The position numbers and the translations under genes are program-made. From Owenia fusiformis (Eukaryota; Annelida; Polychaeta; Sabellida; Oweniidae): a stretch of 64,000 nt of DNA. Below, piece after piece: positions 23,901 to 33,401 of the stretch (position 1 is the first letter of the stretch; each line of letters begins with the position of its first letter). A model generated the notes under the pieces. It did no database searches. It was not told the DNA's origin and was given only the letters and a program-made list of their open reading frames with translations. The DNA lies in NCBI GenBank assembly GCA_903813345.2, contig CAIIXF020000010.1, positions 32,456,425-32,520,424 on the forward strand, written 5' to 3'.

Positions 23901-26900
23901 ACTGCAATTATTCCCATAACTTTGGCAAATCGATTTTCCAATTGAATATTAGCTATACCTACAAAACAGATGTAAACAATTTATAGTTAATACGAATACC
24001 ACTGCAATTATTCCCATAACTTTGGCAAATCGATTTTCCAATGGAATATTAGCTATACCTACAAAACAGATGTAAACAATTTATAGTTAATACGAATATC
24101 ACTGCAATTATTCCCATAACTTTGGTAAATCGATTTTCCAATTGAATATTAGCTATACCTACAAAACAGATGTAAACAATTTATAGTTAATTCGAATATC
24201 ACTGCAATTATTCCCATAATTTTGGCAAATCGATTTTCCAATTGAATATTAGCTATACCTACAAAACAGATGTAAACAATTTATAGTTAATTCGAATATC
24301 ACTGCAATTATTCCCATAATTTTGGCAACCATATTCTCAAATTGTATATTAGCTATACCTGCAAATCAAGTAAAAACAATTCATAGTTCGTGATTAACTA
24401 GATAAAAGTAACGCAAAAGCGTGGCAAATTCCATCACACAGCTATGGCTGCTATTTTTGAAATGACCAAATTGTGACAGTGTTATATTCACATATAATTT
24501 TTTACAAAATTGCTCCAATTCTTCGATTAAAGCAACAAGACACACTTTGGTCAATAGAGTACCATTGTAGACAGACACGATTTCAGGACGGAAAAAATCC
24601 AAAATGGCTACCTTAATATTTTCCAAGAATGCCCAAAAACAAATTATTTCTAAATATTCATACGTAGAAACATCCCTAAAAATTTCAGATGAATCCCTGA
24701 AACGGTTTGGCTGGAAACCTGTAGAAAAGCCTCGGAAAATTTTAGGACGAAAAATGTAAAATGGCCACCTCAACACTTACCAAGAATAGCCGAAAACTAA
24801 TGAGTTCTAAACTTTCATACGTACAAACATCCCTTAAAAGTTCATATGGATCCCTCAAACAGTTTGGCTTGAAACCTGGAGACAAGATTTCGAGACGACC
24901 GACCACCACGCACATACGCCCGTTCGGCAAACTGATTACAATATTGCCCCAAATGATGCTATAAATACGTAAAATAATACAATCAAAATGGCCAGTCCAC
25001 ATTTTTTCAAAATTGCCCCTTGCTTCCCAAAATAACATTGGAAAGTGTAAGTAGTCACCTATAGAATTTCTACAAAGTCGCACCAATTACTATTACACTC
25101 CGAGTTATAGTAATAAACGTAAAAACGTAAAATAAAACACATAAAGATGGCAGCAACTTTTCAAAATGACCGCCTTCTAGCCAAATGACCAAAAGACAAT
25201 GTACTGTACAATGGACCCTGCATTTGAGTAATATTCGCATGCATTTTTAGGAACTCAGTGGTGAGCAGGAGGAGTTGACACTTTTTTTGAACGATGATTA
25301 GTTGAGATACCAGGGGTGTGTAGCTACTTGAGTTTAGTTATTTATGGGTGTTCATAGCAATGAATTTTTTGTAACGGTGTTAATCTTTATTTGTACTCGA
25401 ATTAGATGACACAAATCCGAGAATGAATTTTATTTATATTTACATTGGGGTATTCCAAATTGCCTGTAAGAGTAAAGGTCTGACATTTATACACGATGCC
25501 CAGGAAAGTCCTTCACCCATATTACTGTCAGCTAGGGTCAATACTTATCTAGCTACAATCCATCGTGCCCCCCCCCCCCCACTACACTGTGTGAGAAGGC
25601 GTGTGAGAAGGTAGAGGGGGTTCACAGAGGCTTGTAGCTAGACTAGGTCTCAATACCTCAATACGAGTCCCGATGGGCATATGAAAGAGTAAATGGCCGT
25701 ACATCTAAGGTATTCAGTATTTCGACTGGCGGTTAACGGTTTTACCAACTTCTTATGGCCAGCTCATTGAACTATTGATAAAATAATGGCAGGTATATTT
25801 GTATTACTAATATCTAAATGAGTTGGCCATAAACTTATAGTATATATTTGAAGAGGCTCTAATAACATTTAAATTTTTATCAAACCAATACCAGAATTCA
25901 CGATTCAAATGTAGAAGTGAACAAAATGGCGACTGTTTGAATTCGAATTTTGAATCACGACATCTCCATATACGGGACAGAATACCAATGTTGTAAGCTT
26001 GGAGCCAATCGTCCTTGGTCTCCACAGAATGACCAAAAAGGCCAGGGGTTGACAATTTTGAAGTCTTAGTGTCAATTTAATTTCAATTTCATGTTACAAT
26101 GTCAAGGTCAGGTTAAATTTCATGGGTCAATATATGCGGATCGCATAACAATGATCCTTGAAAACATGTTTAATCTAAGGCTTCACATTTAGCTTAAGGT
26201 TACAAAAATAGTGAGTGTCACATTTGGAGGATCGTTAGAGTTTCTAAATAGCTTTGAAATCTCGCTAATTCTCGCTTTTTCATGAGATTTTTAAAGATTT
26301 GCACTTTTTACCTCTAATGACTTACTTTTCTTTATTTTTGACAGCATATTTGAATTCAGTAACAAAAACAGTTTGATTTACATAGTTATGTCATTTTTAA
26401 ATCATTTTCCATGACATTTTAAAAAGTCTCCATTGGTGCAATGCTAAAATTCATTAAAACCTTGTTTTATGTTTTATTTGTATGACACCCAACATTTTTA
26501 TGTTTAAGCACTATACATTGACAGGGTCATCTAATTGTATGCCATTCAAGATCCAGACAGATTCAACCAACGTTTTTTGATAAATCATAAAATCAAGTGA
26601 CTATTGCAAGTTTCTAGCATTGAAGTGAAATGAGGTCTGGCCCAAGAAAATCAAAGATAAACAAGGGTGACATCTATTATGTAGGCGTTATTCAGCTATT
26701 TAGAAACTAATCAATTAAAGGGTCAATATAAAGGTATTTCATGTTGTTGTGATTTTAGGGTCACTAACAAGATCTTGGAAAACAAACTTTGCACACCTAC
26801 ATGTAAGAGTTCCCGCCTCTTAATTGGCACCCTAGTTCTAGTATTTATACAGGTTGGTTGTTTTTAATTTTATATATTATTCTAACTATCCAGCTGACTG

Positions 26901-27690
26901 GTCTATGTTAAGTCATACTTAATAGGTCTGTTGCGATCAATAGAATCATTTATTCTCAAGTACCCCATGTACTAAAGTAAATAATGATAATGGATATCTC
27001 ACCTAATCTTTTGAATGACTTTTTGCGAAGAACGATGATAATATGGATGTTACAGACAAGCAGTACGGCGATCCCGATAGTGAGCATAACGGCGATTCCA
27101 ATCGTGTAGGGGTAGGGGTACGCGCCGGGTATTTCAACCCGTGTGTGATTTATTACCATATAAGGAGCCGTCATGGCACAGTACCACCCGGGTTTCAAAT
27201 CAACTGGGTAGATGACAAGAGATATGGAAGAACCTAGTAAACAGAATAATCCAAGTCCTCCAATCGTCAGCTTCATTTTCAGTGTAGTCATATGTACCTG
27301 GTGGTAGAAAGGTTTAATAATCGCCAACCAACGCTCCACACTCATCAATACGATGATCGCAAATGTCGTGTAGATGTACCATGCTTTTGCAACGGCATGG
27401 TATCTGCATAGATGCGGCCATGGAATCCATTCCTGGCGAATCTCTGCGATTATTGACCATGTAAAGACTACGACTGCTGTTAGCACATCGTTTAACGCTA
27501 GTCCACCAACTAAGACATCGGGTATGGAATGTCTGAACTGCATAAGACGAATGACAATCACGCATGTCAAAAAGTTGCCAATATACGAGAAAGGCATAAA
27601 AACGCCATAGTAAACGATATGGAACCACGTAGGACAATAAACATGGTCGATCGGCACAACCCCGATGTCAGCATCATTTTGAAACAACAT
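11685..27690 (-). CDS. Rhodopsin-family GPCR, prostanoid-receptor-like, three exons
   Basis: Exons 27690-27003, 23858-23770 and 11909-11685 join in phase (phase 1, then phase 0) to 333 residues. The ATG at 27690 is the first after an in-frame TAG. TM1 carries IGNFL, TM2 LALND, TM3 CRYHAV...VERWLAI (ERW instead of DRY), ECL2 a cysteine in KPGWYC, TM6 FVLTWVP and TM7 NPLVY. Two features point to prostanoid (PGE2/thromboxane-type) receptors: PGWYC resembles their ECL2 PGTWC, and Arg in SSRIVN sits nine residues before the NPxxY Asn, the place of the conserved TM7 Arg that binds the prostanoid carboxylate. A plasma-membrane receptor for a lipid mediator is therefore a reasonable inference. A strong donor (T-GTAAGT at 11710) precedes the stop, so the C-tail may differ. 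Confidence 0.8.
13020..13775. repeat. Imperfect long inverted repeat
   Basis: Segments such as GGTTATCGCAAACAA (13053 area) and TTGTTTGCGATAACC (13730 area), and TCAAAGATGTTGACC (13230 area) and GGTCAACATTTTTGA (13550 area), are inverted copies. Arms are about 230 bp and diverged. Consistent with an old foldback DNA element. Confidence 0.65.
13928..14320. repeat. TIR element with internal direct repeat
   Basis: The 24-bp terminal inverted repeats AAGGACGATTCTCGGTTTGG... (13928-13951) and its reverse complement (14297-14320) match exactly. Inside are two direct copies of about 180 bp beginning TGAGCATTATCCCTGCTTC. No transposase. A related shorter copy is at 38778-38978. Confidence 0.9.
14528..14714. 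repeat. MITE with CAACAGTTGTGGAAAAA-type ends, copy 1
   Basis: The left end CAACAGTCGTGGAAAAACGA is inverted at 14695-14714 (...TTTTTTCCACAACTGTTG). It contains a poly-C run and a CTCCTCATCC tract. A diverged copy lies at 53101-53299. The right-end sequence continues as a tandem repeat to about 14770. Confidence 0.7.
14810..15120. repeat. Duplicated segment (partner 20444-20985)
   Basis: Blocks such as GTGATCTGAGC, AACTGTCAATAAG, ATAATAGGCATTGTAT, GATGAAAGATCT and CATTATATCAT occur in the same order near 20444-20985. They are spread out by insertions in the second copy. Confidence 0.65.
15125..15365. repeat. 36-bp tandem repeat, interrupted by a MITE
   Basis: The unit is AACTCGTTATTCCACAACTG followed by TTGAAAACCCTAACGG, about five copies. 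It equals the terminal sequence of the MITE at 14528-14714. The array is split by the palindromic element at 15235-15325. Its open frame encodes NPNGTRYSTTVE-like repeats with no sign of being a gene. Confidence 0.8.
15235..15325. repeat. Palindromic MITE, copy 2, with TA target duplication
   Basis: The ends GCCTTGCCCCAAGTCGGT and ACCGACTTGGGGCAAGGC are exact inverted copies, flanked on both sides by TA. This fits Tc1/mariner-type insertion. It is inserted into the 36-bp tandem array and matches copy 1 at 9682-9777 in reverse orientation. Confidence 0.88.
16133..16265. repeat. Fragment of the CAGGCCCGTAGCC element
   Basis: Begins CAGGCCCGTAGCC, then a poly-C run, CTGGCCAAAATTTCTTTC and a stretch closely matching 49609-49784. 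The opposite terminal repeat is missing, so this copy is truncated. Confidence 0.75.
16341..16492. repeat. GC-rich foldback element with GGCCGGCGCCCGGCC core
   Basis: The arm 16341-16385 (CCTTGGTCACATTTGCTGCG... CGGCCGGCGCCCGGCCGA) is inverted at 16449-16492 with a few changes. The spacer has three ACAAAACACTC-like repeats. A GC-rich island in AT-rich intron. Confidence 0.88.
17057..17888. repeat. TIR element of 0.83 kb, ends TATATCAGGTGTCCCA
   Basis: The ends TATATCAGGTGTCCCA and TGGGACACCTGATATA are inverted copies. Similarity continues inward for roughly 200 bp on each side (GAGCCACTTTTTGA, CAGTGAATTTG, TTTACTTGATC). An additional diverged copy of the arm lies at about 17290-17395. No transposase frame, so it is non-autonomous. 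Confidence 0.88.
18032..19727. mobile_element. Inverted-repeat-bounded element, 1.7 kb, with zinc-finger-like exon
   Basis: The first 52 bp (CTTATACACGAGGGGAAAGA... CCGCCGAGCAAAGAC) return inverted at about 19672-19727. On the minus strand, after a TTTCAG acceptor at 19024, an open segment of about 19023-18925 encodes YKCFHCSYKSHEMDDFVVHF followed by SQHH, which fits a C2H2 pattern (C-x2-C-x12-H-x4-H). No complete transposase is seen. It could be a decayed transposon or a captured exon. Confidence 0.5.
19848..19917. repeat. Small palindrome TTGTTACATTGACG
   Basis: TTGTTACATTGACG at 19849 is inverted as CGTCAATGTAACAA at 19904-19917. The direct-orientation word recurs at about 20089-20102. 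Likely another small element. Confidence 0.65.
20444..20985. repeat. Second copy of the 14810-15120 segment
   Basis: Same ordered blocks as 14810-15120 with insertions, for example GTGATCTGAGC, AACTGTCAATAAGC and ATAATAGGCATTGTATG. Direct orientation, 5.6 kb apart within the same intron. Confidence 0.65.
21058..21345. repeat. Minisatellite, about 27 bp unit
   Basis: About ten copies of TTTTTATTTCATTGGCGTGT followed by GTTTGTG, with small changes. All three forward frames are open for part of it. Those frames give F/V/C-rich repeats and are artefacts of the array. Confidence 0.9.
21925..23030. repeat. Minisatellite, 53 bp unit, about 20 copies
   Basis: The unit GGTAACGGTACTGAGGCTTT is followed by AATAATTTAGTATATAGTTAAAATAGTACAAGA across two parts. 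Spacing is 53 bp wherever checked. Central copies are nearly identical; copies at both edges are more diverged, the usual pattern of unequal exchange. Confidence 0.93.
23420..23665. repeat. CTTTA/CTTTG simple-repeat tract
   Basis: Dense CTTTA, CTTTG and CTTTT pentamers, with a longer duplication of about 110 bp (both halves contain CTTACTTAACTCTGACTTTA-type words). Just upstream of the GPCR TM6 exon in window order. Confidence 0.85.
23770..23858 (-). CDS. GPCR exon 2: TM6
   Basis: The acceptor TTTTGTAG ends at 23859 and the donor CTG-GTAAGT is at 23769. The 89-bp exon gives IANIQLENRFAKVMGIIAV then IFVLTWVPSL, a TM6 helix with F-x-x-x-W-x-P. Its phases match exon 1 (phase 1) and exon 3 (phase 0). 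Its 5' two-thirds plus acceptor form the first unit of the adjacent 100-bp tandem array. Confidence 0.85.
23792..24385. repeat. 100-bp tandem array made from the TM6 exon 5' part and its acceptor
   Basis: Six copies spaced exactly 100 bp (the word ACTGCAATTA begins at 23801, 23901, 24001, 24101, 24201, 24301). Each unit holds a minus-strand acceptor (TTTTGTAG; TTTGCAG in the last copy), about 65 nt of TM6 coding sequence and about 35 nt of intron. Only the 23770 copy has the rest of TM6 and the donor. The last copy is the most diverged. Confidence 0.95.
24386..27002. other. Remainder of GPCR intron 1
   Basis: 24604-24960 contains a direct duplication of about 157 bp (both copies start ATGGCTACC/ATGGCCACC and share CATACGTA, AACATCCCT and GAAACCTG). 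Further AAAATGGC words run to about 25200. From 25200 to 27002 I see a poly-C run at about 25569 and nothing coding. Confidence 0.55.
27003..27690 (-). CDS. GPCR exon 1: N-terminus to TM5
   Basis: Starts at ATG 27690, after an in-frame TAG 12 codons upstream. It encodes a short extracellular N-terminus (about 27 residues), TM1 to TM5 and a basic loop VLRKKSFKRLG, and ends at TTAG-GTGAGA. A cysteine before TM3 (HLCRYH) and one in ECL2 (WYCAM) can form the usual disulphide. NHT in ECL2 is a possible glycosylation site. Confidence 0.88.
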
Positions 27691-28696
27691 ATTATTGACG
27701 TCTATCAAATAGTTGTGACACTGCTATTATTGTTCCAACTTTATTGTCCCATCACAACAGATTCTCTGTCCATCTCGAGAAATTCTTCCTTTAAACCGAT
27801 TCCTGTGCTTTTTTCTATCTTTAATTAAGTTCGGTACATATTGATTGTGTCGGTTTCCTTCTGATCTAATACTTCTTTTATGACCTTCTACTTTTAATTC
27901 CAAAAGTTGCTGTTTACGTCCTGCTTGGTCAACGGGTGCTTGATAAACTTGAAAACCTTATGAAATTGTCTTTTTATCCGTAAGCACACTCTCAGCAAAT
28001 ATCCTGTTGCGCGCACCTTACGAAACGCTCTACTGCATCAGTTATAATTCTTCGATAAATGAGATTTAACGTTCTAGTCTAATGAAATTACGTATATTGT
28101 TTTTATGTGGCTCCATCACTATTCTAAAAGTTAGCCAGAGCAATCCCATTTATTTCACCCCGAACTGGATCAAACCTAGCTGCTATTAAAGTAATAGTTG
28201 TTTATTTTTATTCTGATTTCTTCTCTATCATAACTTTTAATTATTCAAAATGTTTGAACAGCTTGATCTCAAAGTTCAAAGTTTGAACATTCCATGTTAA
28301 TATATATGTAATATTATTATTCCTTCGTCAAATATTGGCAAAGAGCTTATCTTCTGATATGCGTCTTAATATCGCAACGCTCGCTGATCTTGTATTCCAT
28401 TTATCAGGCATCGGTACACTTTTACAAGGAGCTCCCTAGAGGGAAATTTCAACTGGCCGTGCACTTTTATTTATCTATCAGAACAAGATATAATTTTAGC
28501 ACAGACGAATTATGACTTAAAAAGAAATGCAAACATCGTATATGTTAATTTGTGTATAGATGCATTTCAGTTCTATCAGATGAAATGAAATGGAGAAGAA
28601 TCGATGGGGACTAGTAATGATATTCTACGGCAGGATCTAAAGCTAAAGCTAAATTGCACCTGGTAAAACACGTGCATTCAAAAATATGTTATATGC
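27691..28696. other. Intergenic upstream of the GPCR
   Basis: Expected to hold the GPCR 5' UTR and promoter. No clear TATA or initiator could be assigned, and I see no other gene. Confidence 0.4.
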
Positions 28697-30212
28697 AATG
28701 ACGTGTCGCAAAAAGCTCGCGCACGCATTGTTACACATTTTGTGGCGTAATTCAGAGGATCCTCGCCTTTAACATGATAGAATGTGACGTTTTTGAGAAA
28801 AATGTACACACATGAAAATCCTTTCGTCCTCCACATTTACCTCTATATCTGAAAACATTTTAGACGAATAACTCTGATATCATATATATATTGTTAATGG
28901 GCTAGGAGCATCATAAAACACGAATCAATTGATATTTTAGGTGAAATAAATATACGTGTTGCTGTGCTTGAAAATAGGCGAATGGCGTAAATTAGCCCTA
29001 TTTTAATGAATTTTGAAAACCTTTCGTCCTCCACTTTTCCACATACAACAGAAAACACATACTTTTGTGAACAAAATCAACTATTTATTAATAAACTAGA
29101 GTTTAGGAGCAAAATAATCATGTATGGTTTATTAAAAATTGATCTCGTATTTTTTGTTTAATGTACACCTGAAAAGTTGAAGGTACCAAAAAATGAGCAA
29201 AAAAGGTCGCTGTCAACAGATTCTATTTTTAGACTCTATGACGTCAGAATATGGGACGCTTACTAAAATTCATCCTTTGAAATAAAACTTCCATCTACCT
29301 TTATCAAGACGAAAAATAAGTATAATAGTCATATATTGTTTGAGTTATGAGCGTTTAAAGACGAAAAATGATTCAAAATGTAACGTGTCAACATGGGATA
29401 TTTGCCAGATGTTAAAAACCTTTTTTTTAAAAACGAACGCGCAGAAAATGTGAACGGAGTGTAGTTGATCTAAAATCTTCATCGAAACAGCTTTAAAGGA
29501 ATATTCCTTGCCAGACCCTTTCTCTCTTGATATGGTAGCTATAATCATATATATAGTTTCCATATTTAGCAAAACATGGGAAAATGTTTGAATATGGTCA
29601 ATATTGATCATTTAAAAATCTAGTGCTTATTTCCAGTGAGCTGCCATCTTTTAAGATTTCTTGCAGGAAGTGATGTCATCAACTCTCAACTTCTATGACC
29701 TTGCCCATAACAGTATAGGAAAGTAGCACAAAATCACTTCTAGACAAGTGATCATTACTTTCTGTGCAAAAATATTTTCAGGGCTTGTCAACTTAGAATA
29801 AAAGAAGAGATTTTCAGAAGGATTAAATAAGATACAAAGTTGAAAAAGAATATTTAGCTGGTTTTGTAATTCTTAATAGCTCCTCACCTAATGCTATATG
29901 CAAAGTTGAGAGTCGATGACATCACTTCCTGTGTGAAATTTTAAAAGATGGCAGCTTACTGGAATTGAGCATCACATTTCTAAGTGATCAAATTTGACCA
30001 TATCAAAACATTTTTGCGTGTTTTGCTTAACATGGCAAGCATATATATGGTAATGGCTACAATATGAGGAGAGAGATGGTTTGGCAAGGAATATTCCTTT
30101 AAAATGATATATAATTTTAATTAGAATATTATCTTATAATCCGGGGAATCAAAGTTACATTCACGCGATACCCTTAAAAAACAAATGCGCCACCTTTTTG
30201 CGACACGTCAAT
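28697..30212. repeat. Large TIR/foldback element, 1.5 kb
   Basis: The ends AATGACGTGTCGCAAAAAG (28697) and CTTTTTGCGACACGTCAAT (30194-30212) are inverted, with one mismatch position near the terminus. Interior arms of about 200 bp (29495-29690 and 29905-30105) are also inverted, sharing GGAATATTCCTTGCCA, GCTGCCATCTTTTA and GGAAGTGATGTCATC. A direct repeat around CTTTCGTCCTCCAC occurs at about 28822 and 29022. No transposase. Confidence 0.85.
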
Positions 30213-30428
30213 GGTAATTTTAAGAGAAATGTAGTATTCTAAAAAGGCAAAACAAAAACATTTACTTCATAAAGATGTATATTCATGAAACTCGAACAGC
30301 TCAAGGAACTAGCACTCGTGGCATAAGTGCTCATGAGCGCGCTTTTTTATTTAAAGAGTACATATGGGGGATATAATAAAACAAATAGCGACAGTCACAT
30401 TTTCGGGAAATAGTGTAAAAAATTTCCC

Positions 30429-30511
30429 CTCAGGAATATCCTGTCCACTGACATGTTCCCTCGGTATGAAGCCTCTGTCAGTGTGTGTCAGTGGACAGGA
30501 TATTCCCTTGA
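30429..30511. repeat. Short hairpin, 23-bp arms
   Basis: CAGGAATATCCTGTCCACTG at 30431 is inverted at 30490-30509 around a 33-bp loop that itself contains GCCTCTGTCAGTGTGTG. Directly abuts the 55-bp minisatellite. Confidence 0.8.
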
Positions 30512-32571
30512 GATTGTATGCACCCAATTGCATTCATGATACAATTACATTACGTATTCGTAAATGTTCACGATTCACCCAATTGTATTCATAATACAAT
30601 TACATTACGTGATACAATGTCATTTTGGAATATACCGATAGATAATGGATTAATAGCCTCAGTTTTTCAAAAATGTTTTCATTTAAAAAAAGGAAATCTC
30701 TTATTTCTTTTTTTAACCACATCTATGTACTGTATGTATTGTTTCTCCTGCACTATGTCAGTCACCACTGAAAAGGGAATTTTACAGCAAGCTTACCTTT
30801 GAAAATATCCAATTTTGGTGACCAAAAGGAGCATGGAAAAATGGACCGCATGGAGTTTTCCCTATAGGAAAATAACATGAGATTCGTAAATGTTCACGCT
30901 GCACTCAATTGCATCCATGATACAATTACATTACGTATTCGTAAATGTTCACGCTGCACCCAATTGCATTCATGATTCAATTACATTACGTATTCGTAAA
31001 TGTTCACGCTGCACTCAATTGCATCCATGATACAATTACATTACGTATTCGTAAATGTTCACGCTGCACCCAATTGCATTCATGATTCAATTACATTACG
31101 TATTCGTAAATGTTCACGCTGCACCCAATTGCATTCATGATACAATTACATTACATTTTCGTAAATGTTCACGCTGCACCCAATTGCATTCATGATTCAA
31201 TTACATTACGTATTCGTAAATGTTCACGCTGCACCCAATTACATTCATGATTCAATTACACTACGTATTCGTAAATGTTCACGCTGCACCCAATTGCATC
31301 CATGATACAATTACATTACGTATTCGTAAATGTTCACGCTGCACCCAATTGCATTCATGATACAATTACATTGCGTATTTTTATTTTTATTTTATTTATT
31401 TCTTATTTGCACCGGATTGCATTCATGATTCAATTACATTACGTATTCGTAAATGTTCACGCTGCACCCAATTGCATTCATGATACAATTGCATTACGTA
31501 TTCGTAAATGTTCACGCTGCACCCAATTGCATTCATGATTCAATTGCATAACGTACTCGTAAATGTTCACGCTGCACCCAATTGCATTCATGATACAATT
31601 GCATTACGTATTCGTAAATGTTCACGCTGCACCCAATTGCATTCATGATTCAATTGCATAACGTACTCGTAAATGTTCATGCTGCACCCAATTGCATTCA
31701 TGATACAATTGCATTACGTATTCGTAAATGTTCACGCTGCACCCAATTGCATTCATGATTCAATTACATTACGTATTCGTAAATGTTCACGCTGCACCCA
31801 ATTGCATTCATCATACAATTGCATTACGTATTCGTAAATGTTCACGCTGCACCCAATTGCATTCATGATTCAATTACATTACGGATTCGTAAATGTTCAC
31901 GCTGCACCCAATTGCATTCATCATACAATTGCATTACGTATTCGTAAATGTTCACGCTGCACCCAATTGCATTCATGATTCAATTACATTACGGATTCGT
32001 AAATGTTCACGCTGCACCCAATTGCATTCACCATACAATTGCATTACGTATTCGTAAATGTTCACTCTGCACCCAATTGCATTCATGATTCAATTACATT
32101 ACGTATTCGTAAATGTTCACGCTGCAACAAATTGTATTCATGATAAAATTACATTACGTATTCGTAAATGTTCACGATGCATCCAATTGCATTCATGATT
32201 CAATTACATTACGTATTCGTAAATGTTCACGATGCACCAAATTGCATTCATGATACAATTACATTACGTATTCGTAAATGTTCACGATGCATCCAATTGC
32301 ATTCATGATTCAATTACATTACGTATTCGTAAATGTTCACGCTGCACCCAATTGCATTCATGATACAATTGCATTACGTATTCGTAAATGTTCACGCTGC
32401 ACCCAATTGCATTCATGATACAATTGCATTACGTATTCGTAAATGTTCACGATGCATCCAATTGCATTCATGATTCAATTGCATTACGTATTCGTAAATG
32501 TTCACGCTGCACCCAATTGCATTTATAAGTCAATTACATTACGTATTCATTCATGATTCAATTACATTAGT
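30512..32571. repeat. 55-bp minisatellite, over 30 copies, interrupted once
   Basis: The unit is ACGTATTCGTAAATGTTCAC, then GCTGCACCCAATTGCATTCA and TGATTCAATTACATT. Spacing of 55 bp is confirmed at 31208, 31263 and 31318. Two copies precede an insertion-like block at 30619-30893, then the array runs to about 32571. Near 31560-32040 two monomer types (GATACAATTGCATT and GATTCAATTACATT) alternate, giving a 110-bp higher-order unit. Confidence 0.95.
30619..30893. repeat. Dispersed repeat, copy 1 (partner 33131-33401)
   Basis: Shares with 33131-33401 long blocks such as GATAGATAATGGATTAAT, TTTTTCAAAAATGTTTTCAT, TTTCTCCTGCACTATGTCAG, TGGACCGCATGGAGTTTT and GAAAATAACATGAGAT, in the same order and orientation. 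Confidence 0.9.
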
Positions 32572-33130
32572 ACAGCGGCTCAAAGCACGTACTATAAAAA
32601 TTATGAAATTGAAAACGAATCTATATATTGACTTATCAGAAGGAATCAACGTTTATGTGATATTTCTATAATCAAATGCGTCATCATATCCCTAATTACG
32701 CAAGTGATACGTCCAGTATAGTATCTATCAATTGGTCTTGTTACTCAATTTACTTCGATTTAATTATGTTACATATTCGTATTTAATTATGTTCACGTTG
32801 GGCACAATGTGAATTCATGATAATCAATAAATAATAATAAAAAATGGGCCCTGTGCGTCGAAGATATTCTAAAGTCTATAATATTGAAAATGGATGATGT
32901 AGCAGATAGACGGGTTAGTACGAAGTTACCCCCCCCCCATCATAGTCATACAAAACCAATTCTCATTCCGTCCAAAAATCAGGCTATGGTCGGTTTGTAA
33001 AGACGACGTAGTGTACCACGAACAATTTTTTACAGATTTATTTTCGACTGAGAGTATTGTTAGACCAAACATTTCTTGTTTTACATTAGAACAATATGTT
33101 ATCTTCAAACTAAATGCACAAAAAATAAAA
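32572..33130. other. Intergenic, no gene seen
   Basis: AT-rich with a short poly-C run at 32930-32938. No coding signal. Confidence 0.4.
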
Positions 33131-33401
33131 ATGTCATTTCGGAATATACTGATAGATAATGGATTAATGGCCCATCTCCTCAGTTTTTCAAAAATGTTTT
33201 CATTAAAAAAGGAAATCTTTCCCGTTTTTCCCATGTTAACCATATCTATGTATGTAACGTTTCTCCTGCACTATGTCAGTAACCACTGAAAGGGGGATTG
33301 TACAGTAACCCTAATTTTGAAGATATTCAATTTTGGTGACCGGAGGGAGCATGAAGTCAATGGACCGCATGGAGTTTTACCTATGGGAAAATAACATGAG
33401 A
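33131..33401. repeat. Dispersed repeat, copy 2
   Basis: Direct-orientation partner of 30619-30893. Together the two copies bracket most of the 55-bp array. Confidence 0.9.

Noticed and set aside
24381-25086. Minus-strand ORFs of 131 and 114 codons
   Set aside because: They cover a 157-bp direct duplication of non-coding repeat; the frames differ between copies and match no family.
26956-27002. GPCR C-terminus SIIIIYFSTWGT read straight through from TM5
   Set aside because: A GTGAGA donor at 27002 and the in-phase TM6 exon at 23858 show this is intron.
30518-32571. CRISPR-like regular repeats
   Set aside because: The units are contiguous 55-bp tandem copies without unique spacers, in a eukaryotic genome. 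This is a minisatellite.
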